NCBI RefSeq assembly: GCF_000003815.2
Contig: NC_049989.1
Span: 16,543,702-16,607,701 of the forward strand
Length of the DNA stretch: 64,000 nucleotides
Origin: Branchiostoma floridae
Lineage: Eukaryota > Chordata > Leptocardii > Amphioxiformes > Branchiostomatidae
Direction: 5' to 3'
In this document: one piece after another, positions 44,750-56,510 of the stretch
How positions within the stretch are numbered: position 1 is the first letter of the stretch
Layout of the letters: every line of letters starts with the position of its first letter
Program-made: the position numbers and the translations under genes
Notes under the pieces: model-generated
Told to the model about the DNA's origin: nothing
Databases searched by the model: none
What the model saw: the letters and a program-made list of their open reading frames with translations, nothing else

Positions 44750-45560
44750 TGTTCCAAAATCACCTATGTGCAAAAATGGAACACTTCTGCTTAAATTGAC
44801 TTCTAACTACTAATCACACTTATGAGCAAAAATGAATCTTACAAAAAAACCTTCAATAATGGACTCTTCTAGTGCACCCCATGTAGAAAGGTAAAATAGA
44901 CTACTCCAAAAACACTTCCGCTAAGAAATGGAATTTTGAATCATCAGCCGTCCAACACCATATTTAAAAAAAACCTCTGTGCAAGAATCGACTCTTCCTG
45001 TTATACCTTTATGTAAAGTGGAGCGATCCAAAAAAACATCAGCTAAAATAGGGCATGGACATAATCACCAAAGTCCACAAAATAAATTTTAAAAATACCC
45101 CCTTCATTGAAGAATGGAATCTCCCAGCACACCCTGTTTAAAATTGCACAATAGACAAGTCCAGAAATACTCACAGTACATGGCCTTTTGTATAATAAGC
45201 ATCCCAGTTCAAAACTGAATTTTGATAAAGTTCCCCGTGCATGAATGGACTCTTCCAGATAACACCAGGCTTGCTGATTGGCTGCCGAATCCTCCTCATG
45301 TGTAGTCTTCAGGTGGGGGTCAACTTCCATTCAACAAATGGAATTCAGAATCATCACCCATGTCCAAAACTGAATTTTTTAAAAATCCCCCTATGTGCAA
45401 AAATTGACTGTCCCAGTAGTTGTCTTATGTCAAGTGGTTCAGTGCAAAAACACTTCCGCTAAAAAGAGCATTGGCATTATCACCAAAGTCTAAAAGTAAA
45501 TTTAAAAAAAACACCCCCTGTCCAACAATGGACTCTTCCAGCAAAATCAGCTCGCTCATT
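44750..45560. repeat. Degenerate tandem repeat with CACTTCCGCTAA motif
   Basis: Phrases AAAACACTTCCGCTAARA, TATCACCAAAGTC, TAAATTTTAAAAAYACCCCC and AATGGACTCTTCCAG recur at least four times at roughly 130-200 base spacing. Copies are too diverged for exact boundaries. Confidence 0.6.
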
Positions 45561-45729
45561 GGTTGGTCATTAATTGCATTTACCTTGTCCCCCAACCACC
45601 TGGATGTCTACGGACTAGGAAGGTAGGTAGATAATTGGATCTACCTGGCACACCTGTGGCCCTGACACACCAGAATGACCTAGAGGTCGTTGACCTCGGC
45701 ACCTTAACCTCACATATCCAAAACTCTCC

Positions 45730-46115
45730 CACAAAAACCTCCTTATAGAGCCATTTTGAAGTAATTTATACCAAATATTATACATGGATCCTTTGAATAA
45801 GTATCTAGGGCACCTCTGCCCCAAATTTCAGGTCATTTGGATGTAATACCATGGTACAGGGGGCCAAATTATACAGTTTTGGTCCAAAAGTTGCAATAAA
45901 ACCTTAATAAAATCATTTAAGGAGCAGATATGAAAAAAATGAAAAAAACACATTTTGGTATTGGCCCATTCTACCCTTGTGCCAAATTTCAGGTCATTCG
46001 GTCTAGGAATGGCGGAGATGAATCACTTTGAAGATTTGACAGGAGAAAGAAAGAAAGAAAGAAACATTACGAATACAATATATTTCACCATACTATGTAT
46101 GGCTGAAATATAATT
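45730..46115 (+). mobile_element. Interspersed repeat with (GAAA)n and terminal hairpin
   Basis: The CCCCAAATTTCAGGTCATTTGG block at 45819 recurs as GCCAAATTTCAGGTCATTCGG at 45981. It then runs GGCGGAGATGAATCACTTTG, GAGAAAGAAAGAAAGAAAG and a hairpin (ATATTTCACCATAC/GTATGGCTGAAATAT, 46080-46111). Class unknown. Confidence 0.5.
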
Positions 46116-46719
46116 ACTAATAGCTTACCGGGACAAAGTATGTACTTGCTATTATAACTCTGACAGTGACCAATGATATGTGCTAGGAAGCCAGAGTCTA
46201 ACATCTGTTAAGGGATTCCTCTATCGCCACACCTGTTCTCACATAACCTACTTGGCAATATCCAATTATCACAACGCCTAACACGCCGAAATAACGCAGA
46301 TCTGGACCAATATACCGAGAGACGTCAATGATACCTGAAATTATCATAACAACAGCTACCGCGAAAAAAAGTGCACCATCGCGCAACTGAGTGCAGACGA
46401 CATGACAAACTACATACAAATGCGATAAACGGAACATAGAGATACAGGTGTGAGCACCCCTCACATCCAACAATAACTATACTCTGTCGACGGAGGTTAC
46501 CCTCCGGTCACAGAGTAACAAGGCCTGATGAGTACGAGTAACAAGACCACATCCGTAAGTTCCCCCAGTGTAATCTTTGCCTTGGTGAAATATCCTATTC
46601 AAATCAGATACTCGAGATTGTAAGCAAGCTACGTTCTGAAACGTTCTGACGTTCCACTTCAATATATAGAATATAGTATACCGAACAATAAATTCTTCAC
46701 TTTTGTTCTTCCACATCCT
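46116..46719. other. Intergenic
   Basis: Two short minus-strand ORFs (46198-46473, 46477-46716) show no domain. No supported feature. Confidence 0.35.
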
Positions 46720-46912
46720 CTTTGACCTTGTAATGTTTTATGACATTAATATACATTTACGGATGTTTATTGTTGCAATCCTCGGCATATATTTGCTTAT
46801 TTTGAAGCTTCTTTGTGCTATTGACAGTATGGTTGAAAAGTGTTTTCTTTTTGGAAACGACCGAAATTCGCGCGGATGTCATCCATATAATCAAATCAAC
46901 ATGGCCCAACAT
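46720..46912. mobile_element. MITE family B', right half
   Basis: CTTTGACCTTGTAATGTTTTATGACAT ... CGCGCGGATGTCATCCATATAATCAAATCAACATGGCC parallels 47645-47779. The left half is absent. Confidence 0.65.
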
Positions 46913-47199
46913 GGCCACAGTATTTCCTCGGTTATCTCGGGAAAACGTTCTGAAAAAAAGTTTCCCATTTATAAAGTCATAGTATGTATACAGACTACTA
47001 CCTACACTTAGTGCAACAACGTCACAGACTTTACATTTTTCCTGTGGCTATCTCAGGTCTTGGCGGTACAACCTTTTCAGACCTGTTACAAGAGATAGCA
47101 ATGTTCCGGAAACTTCCCACATTCAGCCGGCCCACGGGGAATATGTGCATTCTGTAACCACTCTCGTACCTTAGAGAAACATTACAAAAGACGTCTAGC

Positions 47200-47375
47200 C
47201 CGTTGGTCCTTTCGTATAAAAGCCTGGACTAGACAGGGGATTAGGGACAGGGACAGGCAGCTCCCTGGCGGAATGCACCCAGACGTCTAAAAACAGGGAG
47301 GAATGGCGAAGACTTGTGCTGGAGACAACCATAGTCCCCGCCCCTCCTGATGAGGATGGGACTAGGTGAGGTGAA
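47200..47375 (+). pseudogene. LINE ORF C-terminal scrap
   Basis: In frame, SSLAECTQTSKNREEWRRL then VLETTIVPAPPDEDGTR and a stop read like the last residues of an RTE/Jockey-type LINE ORF2, where a D/REEW.R motif ends the protein. No RT is nearby. Assignment is tentative. Confidence 0.4.
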
Positions 47376-47461
47376 GTGAGACAGGGGATAGAAATAACAG
47401 CAAAGGGTGTCTCAGTGATTCATTTGCTGCAAGACGGCTTTTGAATTCCTTACATTGAATA

Positions 47462-47779
47462 AGGCCATGTTGATTTGATTATATGAATGACGTCTTCTGG
47501 GAATCCAAAAAACTGATGCGAGCATGCGAATAAAAAAAAAATGTCCAAAAACAGTTTCCTACATCATGAAATCTAAGTGGCCAGGAAGGTTGAATAAGTG
47601 ACTGACTACACAGAATATGGTGGACGGAGATTCTGAATTTTTGGACTTTCAAATCGTCTTTGACCTTTGTTCTATGACATAAGTATAAGTTTTTCCGATA
47701 TTTGTTTTTGCAAGAATTTTTCGACCGAAAATTGATGCGCGAGCGGATGTCATCCATATACTTAAATTAACATGGCCTA
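47462..47779. mobile_element. MITE family B', complete copy
   Basis: AGGCCATGTTGATTTGATTATATGAATGAC at the left, inverse of CATCCATATACTTAAATTAACATGGCCT at the right. Confidence 0.8.
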
Positions 47780-48149
47780 ACATCTCGCCAAGCTACTACT
47801 GTAGCAATGTCTCACGTAGGTTTGTACATGACATATGGCAGCATTGCCAGCAAGATTTGGATTTGCATTCAGCAGGGCTTGCCAAAAACTTGACGTACGG
47901 CTCCGTCCGAAGAGAGAGAAAGATTCTATCTCTTATCGTAAATCGAGTTTTCCACCTGAGCCTAAAGTATGCAGTCAACAGTCCTATGATAAATGAGGCA
48001 TGAAAATGGGGTGAATGGACTACAAGTAAGTACATGGCATTGCACTAAAGCAAAATGTACATGTTATATGTGTTTGAAAAAAAAGATATACAGTTTCGGG
48101 TACTACGTTTAGCTTAAGGGATTCTGACAGTTTTGCTTTTACATATCTA

Positions 48150-48440
48150 GGGATGTCACTATAGCTCAGTTGGTAGAAGCTTTACAGTTGAGCTTCTGGT
48201 TCTAGTTAGTTGATAACTGGGAAACCCCGGTGCAATCCTGGGTAGGGCATCTCGGTTGGGACTGCACCCGTCTTTCGGTAGGGACGTAAAATGTAGGTTC
48301 CGTGTTCGACAAGGTGCCTCAAGCGCACCAATGGGGAATAACAATTAGCAATCCCTCCCTGTAAAATATATACCCTGCTACTGAAACAAGAAGGGAACTT
48401 GCTGAACTATATGTCACTAGGCACTACAAGGGTCTGAAAT
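48150..48440 (+). mobile_element. SINE-2, tRNA-derived
   Basis: GGATGTCACTATAGCTCAGTTGG carries a perfect A-box (TAGCTCAGTTGG, 48162). GGTGCAATCC (48229) is a one-base-off B-box. The body then has GGGCATCTCGGTT, GCACCCGTCTTTCGG, GTGCCTCAAGCGCACC and AATCCCTCCCTGTA. It ends near GTCACTAGGCACTACAAGGG. No plausible tRNA cloverleaf is closed, so it is a SINE and not a tRNA gene. Confidence 0.82.
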
Positions 48441-48573
48441 CGTTGAAGAGGTTCATCAGTTACGTATGCATACAGTTACAACAATTTTCTTCAATCAATG
48501 ACTGTTTTGTAAAGGTACAGTACATACCTCCCGAATTTTCGATGTCTACGAGCACATCTTCGTCATGGGGAAT

Positions 48574-48614
48574 GACCTAGTCTCAGTTCTCGCGAGAGAA
48601 CACGAGACTAGGTC
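48574..48614. promoter_or_regulatory. 41-bp palindrome centred on TCTCGCGAGA
   Basis: GACCTAGTCTC and GAGACTAGGTC flank GTTCTCGCGAGAGAAC, itself a perfect 16-bp palindrome. TCTCGCGAGA is a known activating promoter motif in vertebrates. No gene starts nearby, so function is unproven; it could equally be a small fold-back element. Confidence 0.45.
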
Positions 48615-50681
48615 TGAAAGAACTATTTCTATCTGGATTTCAAGCCGCAAAACGAGAGGGCGTTGAACTATCAGCAATTTGAAAAAGTGACTGGAAATGT
48701 TTTATCACCTTCAGACGCAGCATTCTGACGAGGCAGGCTAGACAGTAGGGCATGAGTGGTTTGATGTTATGGAACTTAATTTATGGATGTTATTTGGATC
48801 TACGGCACTACTAACGTTGTCTTATGAGTCGTAAGAGGTCGTAAGATTTACTGACATTTCTTTTATGGAAGGGCCATCATTGACCTTATTTCTGACGTCA
48901 TTTCCTGGTTTCTGAAGTTCTATGTGTTAGCTACTGCCATAGAGAAAAACATGGCCAGGTAACCATACCACCGGAAGCTTGTCGCTATCTCTACGGTGCT
49001 GGGTGTGTAGCCCACCCGCCCAGTTCATTGGCGCACGCCGGGGAAGTTTTTACGGGGTTGGGTTTAGTCACCGCGCTCCCTAAGTCCCAAAGTGAGTTAG
49101 TGTCTTGTAAAAGCAAAAAACATGTCGTCAAAAAGCAGTTACTCAATCTTATTACCTGGATGTATAACCTTCATCGAGTGACTTGTAGATTGATAAGGAC
49201 ATTTACATTTTAAAAATCTCTTTTTTCAATGATTCAGAGACTTTCACACTATGAAATCCCACCTTAATGCACGCCTTAAAGCATGCGTAAAGTGCAACCT
49301 TTCACGAAAGTAATGCTTTACGATACAAATCGCATTCTAAGTGGTAACGGTTGCAAAACGCAGTACATTTGAAGGCAATCTCCTTGAGCGTGGCAAGTCA
49401 CAGCTCGGCCAATCTTGAGGAATTCGTTGTCCAAACTGTTCCGACAATGAAACTGCCACAGTAGACAATAAATCAATAAAAAATAGTATGCACGGTATTG
49501 CATTTGCCGTTAATAATCTTTCCACACCAGAGCTATGGTGCTTTCTTCAGATATGAATATTAAAGTCACGTTAGACTAATGATAACGACAATCATGATAG
49601 TTTGGAGGTATGTATAGGAAACGTGCCGCATAACGTGTATTGCTTATATGGTACCCTTTTTTAGAGTTTTTTTTCCCTTGTATCTCCTATGTTTAATCCA
49701 TCAATGCCCTCACCCTATCTATAGTGTCTCTTATCATGACAATACTAAGTGAACAATTCTTAAAACTTGATCAGTAAGGCCGTAAGATAGCAACGCTGAC
49801 AGTTGAATATACTTCAGTAACTTGAGTCAAATAGCTCGTCTTTTGATAGATAGTATTTCGCTTTTAAGTCATAAAAAATCTTCCAAGATTAATGTCTTAG
49901 TTACTTTTTATCACTTCGTTCATCTTTGTAAACCTAGTCGGCAAGAGAGTGCAATTCTCGTGATATATGTTGCTATTTGCACGTCCAACAGAAAGGAATG
50001 TGTCTTTACGACCAACAAAGCGTCGGCAAGACTCGAAAAGTACTATCAATCTTCGGTAATATTGGACCGTTCCCTTTCTTCCTACCGTCTTAATGTTGTA
50101 GACTCCATCTTGAGGCTAAGATAAATCTTATTTTTATGGACTTTGGCGGAAGTACAGATGTTGTGCGAATAGATCAAAAGAGTAAATTCACCTGTTCATC
50201 ATGTTGTCTAAGTTTGTGAAGGAATTTCCCCAATGGGAGAAACGTATTTGTGCCTGTTATATCCAGCGAAATGTTATAGCTGCCAGCTTCGCTGGAAGTG
50301 GGTTTCTTGATGGCAACATATTTCAAGCTTCAGATGTTTCTGTAACATACATTTCACTAAATACACATTAATATCCCCTTCAAATAGCCTGTGTGCCAAA
50401 AGACATATCCAAATGTGTACTGACTTAAAGATATTGGTTTCTTGCTGTACAAAAAACGTCTAAAAATTAATATGGGACATGATATTCCTTTTTTCCTGTA
50501 CTGCATCTTTAGAATAGTAGTTTGACAGTTACAGTCAAATCTAAATTTATAATTCCGGACGGACATTCTAATTCCAAATATTTAAGAAATTCATTTCTTG
50601 AAGAAAATGACACTATCTGATTTACATGATAACATGATGCAGAATACCAATGGATAACGGGTAACATCTTTTATTCTTATA
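48615..50681. other. Intergenic
   Basis: No gene, repeat or RNA recognised. Small ORFs at 49028 and 49822 lack recognisable domains. Confidence 0.35.
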
Positions 50682-50859
50682 CAGTAGAAGCCTTTTAATT
50701 GCATGTTTCGTGCCAGCGTATTTCGTGCAATTACCCGGGCTGTGCAACAAAGCGAAGTTATCAAGCTTGACAGCACCGGTTTGGGAGTTTGGGATTTCGT
50801 GCAATAAACAGACAGAAGTGTTTGTCAACTTACGTTGTGCAACTTACTGGCTTCTACTC
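50682..50859. mobile_element. pogo/Tigger-type MITE (TA target)
   Basis: TA + CAGTAGAAGCCTTTTAATTG at the left and GTGCAACTTACTGGCTTCTACT(C) + TA at the right. TTCGTGCAATTA and TTGTGCAAC subterminal motifs resemble pogo-group ends. 178 bp, non-coding. Confidence 0.72.
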
Positions 50860-51371
50860 TATGACATACAGTATTTCTGAGGTTCCCAGACTTCTCAAGA
50901 ATTCTTGCTGACGTTCTTAGAAATTGGCAGTATTCTTGAGCATACTAGTATTTTCTTCTTGAAAAACTTAAAGGTGGTCATTGTAAATGTTTTCTTTTTC
51001 GAAAAGGGTCAGAAGTCACTCAGAACTATAAATCGTATTGGAGACTTCGATTTCTTACCTAGTTATCAATAACATATTGTTACACCATGCTTCTTGTAGT
51101 TATTAATTTATTTCATCTAGTTAGAAAAAATAGATTATCATTTCCGCAAGTAGACTGCCAGCCTTAATTTATATCATCGCCTGTTATACTCATATTTTAA
51201 CATTTGTAACATGAACAAGAGTCCGTGGGGCACAATCCTCCTGATGTAATTATGGTGTTTGCGGTTTGGCTAATGTGTTTGAAACCATCTTTGTTTACCG
51301 ATATGTTAAATGCCAAACAAAATGATCTTGTTTGTAGGCGCGAACACACAGGCTCAAAAGAAAACAAGTTG

Positions 51372-51440
51372 TTTAAAAAGTATTAAAAGTCTTAGCAAAA
51401 AAGGCTACTGCAGTATTTGCTCATACCGTATGTAAATGAG
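51372..51440 (+). mobile_element. LINE-Y 3' end scrap
   Basis: AAGGCTACTGCAGTATTTGCTCATACCGTATGTAAAT matches the end of the LINE-Y copy at 55700-55745 (GACTACTGTAGTATTTGCTCATGC...TGTAAAT). Confidence 0.55.
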
Positions 51441-51756
51441 GCATTGATTTGCATGGTTTATGTAATGTTCAGCTGTACTTCGAAATGCGGCAAGAATGCT
51501 TTCACTCGAAACCCAAACAGCTACCACATTATCCTCCTTCAAAGCCAAAGCCTGGCTCTCTCTCGGAGATCCATTCTCTGTGAACTAATGTCAGTACATG
51601 TACTACCTCATGCTATGTACAGATTGTATATATTTGTACGTATATAATGTAAATTTGTGGCCGTTTTGCTTCTACATTGGAAGATAATGCAGTGATTTTA
51701 TGTCAACATTGTTTATTGCAGTGATTGTATTTGTAACATGTATGTATTCTCCTCTC

Positions 51757-51840
51757 CCAGGGTTAGCCCTTGACAATAGCCTACGGCTAGTTGGGCAGCC
51801 CTGGCTGTTTGTATACAGCCGAACAAATAAACAGAAATCT
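51757..51840 (+). mobile_element. LINE 3'-end block (GGGCAGCCCTGGC)
   Basis: CAGGGTTAGCCCTTGACAATAGCC, GTTGGGCAGCCCTGGCTG and AACAAATAAACAGAAA match the block at 37225-37290. A short A-rich tail follows. Confidence 0.55.
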
Positions 51841-52400
51841 TTATTGACGCGACAAAAGTACAGCGCCTTTCGTAAGGTCTACATGTATAACAACTACTTA
51901 CATACAGTACAACTAAACAGAAATATATGGAAATCTATAGCTATAGGTATGAATAAGTCAACATGTTGGATCTAGCATGTCATTTACACTATTGATTCTA
52001 CGGTATAAACATTCGTGGATATCTGCCTACTTCTACACAGTGAGAGTTATCGCCTCCCAGAATGTAGTTGAATTTGTCTATCGAACAGAGAGTAGCAAAT
52101 TCTTTAGAGCAAGCGGAAAGTAATGTGAACAGCTCTGTGCGTTTATCATTATATCGTGAACAAGCCATAACAAAGTGACGTTCGTCTTCGATCTCGTTTG
52201 GGCAGAATGGACACAACCTCTGGTCACGGGGAATTTTATTTTATCTTCTGGCTTCTATATTTAGTTTGTGACTACAGATTCTTTGTAATTGATAAATGCT
52301 GTCGGTGATAGTCTCCAACACCATAGAGTTCCTCTCACTAAAATTGATACAGCCGTCGATGGTTGCATTAGCCTTGACGGCTCTTAAGGGCGAGAAATTC
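51835..52400 (-). pseudogene. LINE-X-like C-terminal tail
   Basis: The minus-strand ORF 51998-52216 begins CPFCPNEIEDERHFVMACSRYNDKR, a CxxC plus EDE.HF...C tail. In the frame above 52230, IDGCINFSERNSMVLETITD precedes it with a stop between. On the minus strand the 3' end is a UTR with AATAAAG near 51840. Dead copy. Confidence 0.65.
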
Positions 52401-53031
52401 CCTTCCTCATAAGTCTCTCTATCTCATCATATATGATGGATAACCATTGCAGACTTCCTCTTTGCACCGCCGGCCAAATATACCATTACATCCACCACAC
52501 TATCAGACAGTCATTAATTACTTCTCCATGTACGCTTTGAATATGATGGGTATGACTTCTGACGGGACACCTCATTCGCAACCACAGATGTGAACTGTGA
52601 AGAACTGTGTACACTCAAGGTGCTGAATGAGGAAATGAAGTGTCTTGTTATATCCAAGGAATAAATCATCCGTCTGTACAATTCCACCGTCAAAAGAAAA
52701 GGGGACCTACTCATTGATCTGTTTTGCACTTGGGACTTTGCGAGAAAGCAATAGCTCCTGTACTAAAGCAACGGAAGCTTATTCATTCATTTTCATCATC
52801 ATTGTCAAAAGCTCTATATATTAGTTAACACAAAACATATTATTTCAAAGGGAATTAACGGCTTCATAGTGTGTGACGACCTCTGAGAGAAAATGTTCTG
52901 AAATATAATCATTTGTCAATGTGCTGGTGTCTTCAATCATGTCCGTATACGCGTAGGAATGTGTATTTTTCGCATACGCCCAGAAAATGCTATTCTTGTG
53001 GTTTATAAGAGAGCTTTGGAAATTGTTAAGG
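52401..53031. other. Intergenic
   Basis: No supported gene or repeat. The minus-strand ORF 52514-52729 lacks a recognisable domain. Confidence 0.35.
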
Positions 53032-53116
53032 GCCACACGCACACACAAACATGCACATAAAACGTACACACAAAAACACACACATACACACACACACACA
53101 CACACAAACGCGCGCG

Positions 53117-53156
<40 letters not shown>

Positions 53157-53340
53157 CACAAAAAACACAAACACACACACATAGACACACAAGAACACAC
53201 ATAAACACACACACGAGCTCACACAAACACATAACGTTACACACATATACACTCAAGCATACACATACAAACATACACATAAGCACACACGCACACACAC
53301 ATAACGTTGCGCACATAAGCACACACAGTCACATAATGAT
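53032..53340. repeat. (CA)n-rich tract with (CG)n core
   Basis: A long imperfect CA/ACACAT repeat containing a CGCGCGCGCGCGCGCG run at 53109-53124. The alternating purine-pyrimidine run could adopt Z-DNA. ORFs here are low-complexity artefacts. Confidence 0.93.
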
Positions 53341-55020
53341 AATCTTTATTGCATATTCATGCCGGAGGGCTAAATGCACAAAGGGACCACATATGGTCTT
53401 ATGGATGCAGAGGAAAAAAGAAACTAGACTACTACAATGGTTTAAATGGAAAAGGAACTAAGACACTATGTGTTACAATCTCTAATGGCTGCTTCTAACA
53501 TGTTCTTCTCTCCTTTTGAAACACATGGAGACATATTTACATATTGTGTCGATAGCATGATCGTCCTTGCATAACATCAAGTACTTAAACAAGTCTTGTT
53601 TTAACATTTTCTTACAGATATTGTCTATTTGTAAAGTATTAAATAGGGATTGGCGTTCGTATTCATATAATGTACACTCTAGTAAAAAATGTGTCTCGTC
53701 TTCAAGATACAAGTGGTCACAGAATTTACATGTTCTATCATTTAAAGGAGTACGGTTATGCCTGCCGGATTCTATATATAATGGATGGTCACTTATGCGA
53801 AATTTACTCATAGCTCTGTGATGTTCAAAGCTTGAGATGCTAAGATAAGTTTCTCTTTCATATGTCTCTTTGAATGTTTTGTACGTTCTCAATTTGTTTC
53901 CTAGTTTCCTTTTCGTCGAATTGCTTGCAGTTCTGAATGAAATTTTTGGGTGAAGATATCTTTCAACCTTTGCTTTAGTTGATTTAGATGAGTGGGTACC
54001 TTAGAGTGACCGTTTACATACAGGTAGGCAAAGCCGGACTCCTCTAAGAGTTTCCTTACATCAGATAGCCAGCAGGGTGTTTTACGGCGATCTAGTTCCT
54101 GCTGTGTCATATAAGCTTCATATTGAAGACTATCTGTGTGCACTTCGTTTGCTAATCTAAAATAATAACTATACATTCTGCATTGAGCTTCAATCCACAA
54201 GGGGAAACGCCCCAGTTCCGCTCTACTTGCAAAATTACTGGCGTTCCTTCGAACACCTAGGATGTACTTACAGAATTTCAGATGAACGGACTCTATCGGA
54301 GATTTGTCGTTCAATTTGCTATTGCACCATACTTCAGATCCATACAATAGAATCGGTAGGACACATGTGTCGAACAGTTTGCAATGTAAAGATACAGAAG
54401 ATCTAGTTTCTCCTAATGTACTTCTAATACTAAATAATGCTCTTAGGGCCTTCTTTTCTAGATTCTTTACAGCAGTGCTAAATGTACAACCTGCTGTAAA
54501 CGTAATACCTAGGTAACAGTAAGTTGGAACGATGTCTATCCTTTTGTTGTATAAAGAGAAGTTTAAATTAGAAAATAAGTGACCCCTTTTATTGAATACA
54601 ATAATCTTTGTTTTCGCTAGGTTGACTGTTAATTTCCATTTTTGGCAATATCGGCCAAGGGTGTCAATTGCGTTTTGTAGTCCTTGTTGAGTTTCAGATA
54701 ACAAAACAATGTCGTCAGCATAAAATAAGCTGTTCAATTTTGAGCGTTGTAACAGAGGAGCATCTAAGTTTACTGAATCGAGTTCATCTATGAGGTCGCT
54801 GATGTACAAGTTGAATAAGGTGGGACTTAAAACGCACCCTTGTCGGACACCAATTTCAATGGGAAAACTATCGCTAAGGCCTTCCCTAGTTTTGACGCTA
54901 GCTTCGGATCGGTTGTATAGGTCTTTGATTATATCAAAGACTTTGCCTGAAATCCCCCTGGAGAGAAGTTTATACAACAGTCCCTCATGCCAGATTGAAT
55001 CAAAGGCTTTTGACATAGAA
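53341..55020 (-). pseudogene. LINE-X: reverse transcriptase and C-terminal tail, frameshifted
   Basis: Minus strand. From 55020 leftwards: RT motif A (MSKAFDSIWHEGLL), motif B (GVRQGCVLSPTLFNLYISDL), motif C (NSLFYADDIVLL), the thumb region (PTYCYLGITFTAG), ILLYGSEVWCN and VHLKFCKYILGV, up to a stop at 53901. The next ORF (53482-53892) resumes with LRTYKTFKETYERETYL, then NRTPLNDRTCKFC and YLEDETHFLLECTLYEYER. One frameshift near 53900 therefore splits a single protein. The start is cut inside motif A by the (CA)n tract at 55020, so endonuclease and early RT are gone. The 3'UTR ends at 53341 with CCGGCATGAATATGCAATAAAG. Non-functional. Confidence 0.88.
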
Positions 55021-55069
55021 CACACACACACATATATATATGCAAGCACAGACAGACAGACACACACGC

Positions 55070-55112
<43 letters not shown>

Positions 55113-55117
55113 TGCAC
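55020..55117. repeat. (CA)n microsatellite at LINE-X breakpoint
   Basis: CA repeats with TATATATA and GACAGACAGA interruptions lie exactly at the truncated RT motif A. Confidence 0.93.
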
Positions 55118-55394
55118 AGCTATCACCACTGTCTCACTGTACACTACTCCGCAGCTAACAAACCGACAGAAGTTGCAGTATCGCATTACCACAATCCCTG
55201 GAGCCCCTTGATTAGATAAACCCAATCACCCATGGAGGTTACAGTATCGGAAAATCAATTCCATCGTAATCCTGTCGTTTTCTTGGCCCTGATTGGTCAG
55301 AGATAGATGACGCATACGTGATCCTCTGTTCAGATGAGCAGGTGTGTACAGACCTGACAACATCGCTTTTTTTCAGTACAATGCTTACAGCAAA

Positions 55395-55745
55395 TCCAGT
55401 CTTCACAAAATACAAAATGGCCAACAAACTGGTGGACGTACCGACTGATAAGTATCTAATACCAGCTCAAAAAAACAAAACAAAAAAAAAACAACAACAA
55501 CAAGGAATAGTCATGCATTCAAGTACCAACCAAGGACTGATGTGTTAAAACAAATTATCATTTTCCCAGAACTGTCATGGAGTGGAATTTGTTATCACCA
55601 AGCATCTTCGTTGGATAGTTTTAAAGGGCATTTACTGATAGATGTGCCAACGCTAGGTGTGACAGTTCGTTCAGCTGGTGTGTTACACCGAAGGGCGATA
55701 ACAAAGAAGACTACTGTAGTATTTGCTCATGCATTATGTAAATAG
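55395..55745 (+). pseudogene. LINE-Y 3' fragment
   Basis: TKYKMANKLVDVPTDKYLIPAQK (55405-55473), then after frameshifts FPELSW and ASSLDSFKGHLLIDVPTLGV, match the tail at 21448-21900. An (AAC)n/(A)n insertion at 55471-55502 breaks the frame. Confidence 0.78.
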
Positions 55746-56039
55746 GCTATATAGATACAGCTACAGAAATCATATATCTAATACACGAGATTCTCTTTAT
55801 ACAACCTTCCACTGTTGACACTACTTGCAATGTATCGTGGGAAGAAATCTACATACTATTTATCTATTTGTTTCGGGAACTTTTATTCGCCACACACTAC
55901 GTATACTTGTAAACAAACACTACTGGACTAAATATTGCCATAAACCACGATGTGACAACCCGTCATAATAACACACTAGGTTTGTACTAAACAGAACAAG
56001 CTGCTGCATATCCGGACAGGTTTTTTTTGTCATTCACTC

Positions 56040-56277
56040 ACACCGAGAATTTCAAAGACCCTTACTCTTTTCGTGTAGTGGTTCTTTAACGTGTCAGGCT
56101 GTCCTCAAACACTGGACTTCCATATAGGGTCTTACCCTTGGGGCGTCACTAGCCAAAGCTAGGTACTAAATGCTAAGTCCATTAAGAATTAGGTGTAAAG
56201 TGTCTTTCCCAAGGACACAGAATCGGGAGCTATCAATGATTTGAACTCAGACCTCCAGTTTCTGAGTCAAATAAAGT
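56040..56277 (-). mobile_element. SINE-1, head side
   Basis: Shares ACTCACACCGAGAATT, GTGGTTCTTTAACGTG, ACTAGCCAAAGCTAGGTACT and GTGTAAAGTGTCTTTCCCAAGGACACA with the family. The decayed tRNA-like part is at 56225-56270 (complement of a B-box near GATTTGAACTC). It abuts MITE C. Confidence 0.7.
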
Positions 56278-56510
56278 TGGTATCTAACTGCACTTGGGGC
56301 ACCGGTGCGGCACTGTGGGGTCCTTTCACTGCGGCACTGTTGTGTTATTTTCACCATTTTTAAAAAAAAACTGCGTAATATGTAGAAGTATCAATTAGAA
56401 GACAACAAAATACACAAAACGTAAGAAAAGTGGTTCTTTATCTCTGAACTTCCTTGAGTTTTCGAGCCCCGCAGTGCCGCACCGGTGCCCCGAGTGCAGT
56501 GAGATACCAT
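56278..56510. mobile_element. MITE family C, third copy
   Basis: TGGTATCTAACTGCACTTGG at the left, CGAGTGCAGTGAGATACCA at the right, with GGCACCGGTGCGGCACTG and its complement as the inner part of the inverted repeat. Confidence 0.9.

Noticed and set aside
48150-48260. tRNA gene
   Set aside because: A- and B-boxes are present but no closed cloverleaf; the body and tail are shared with other SINE-2 copies.
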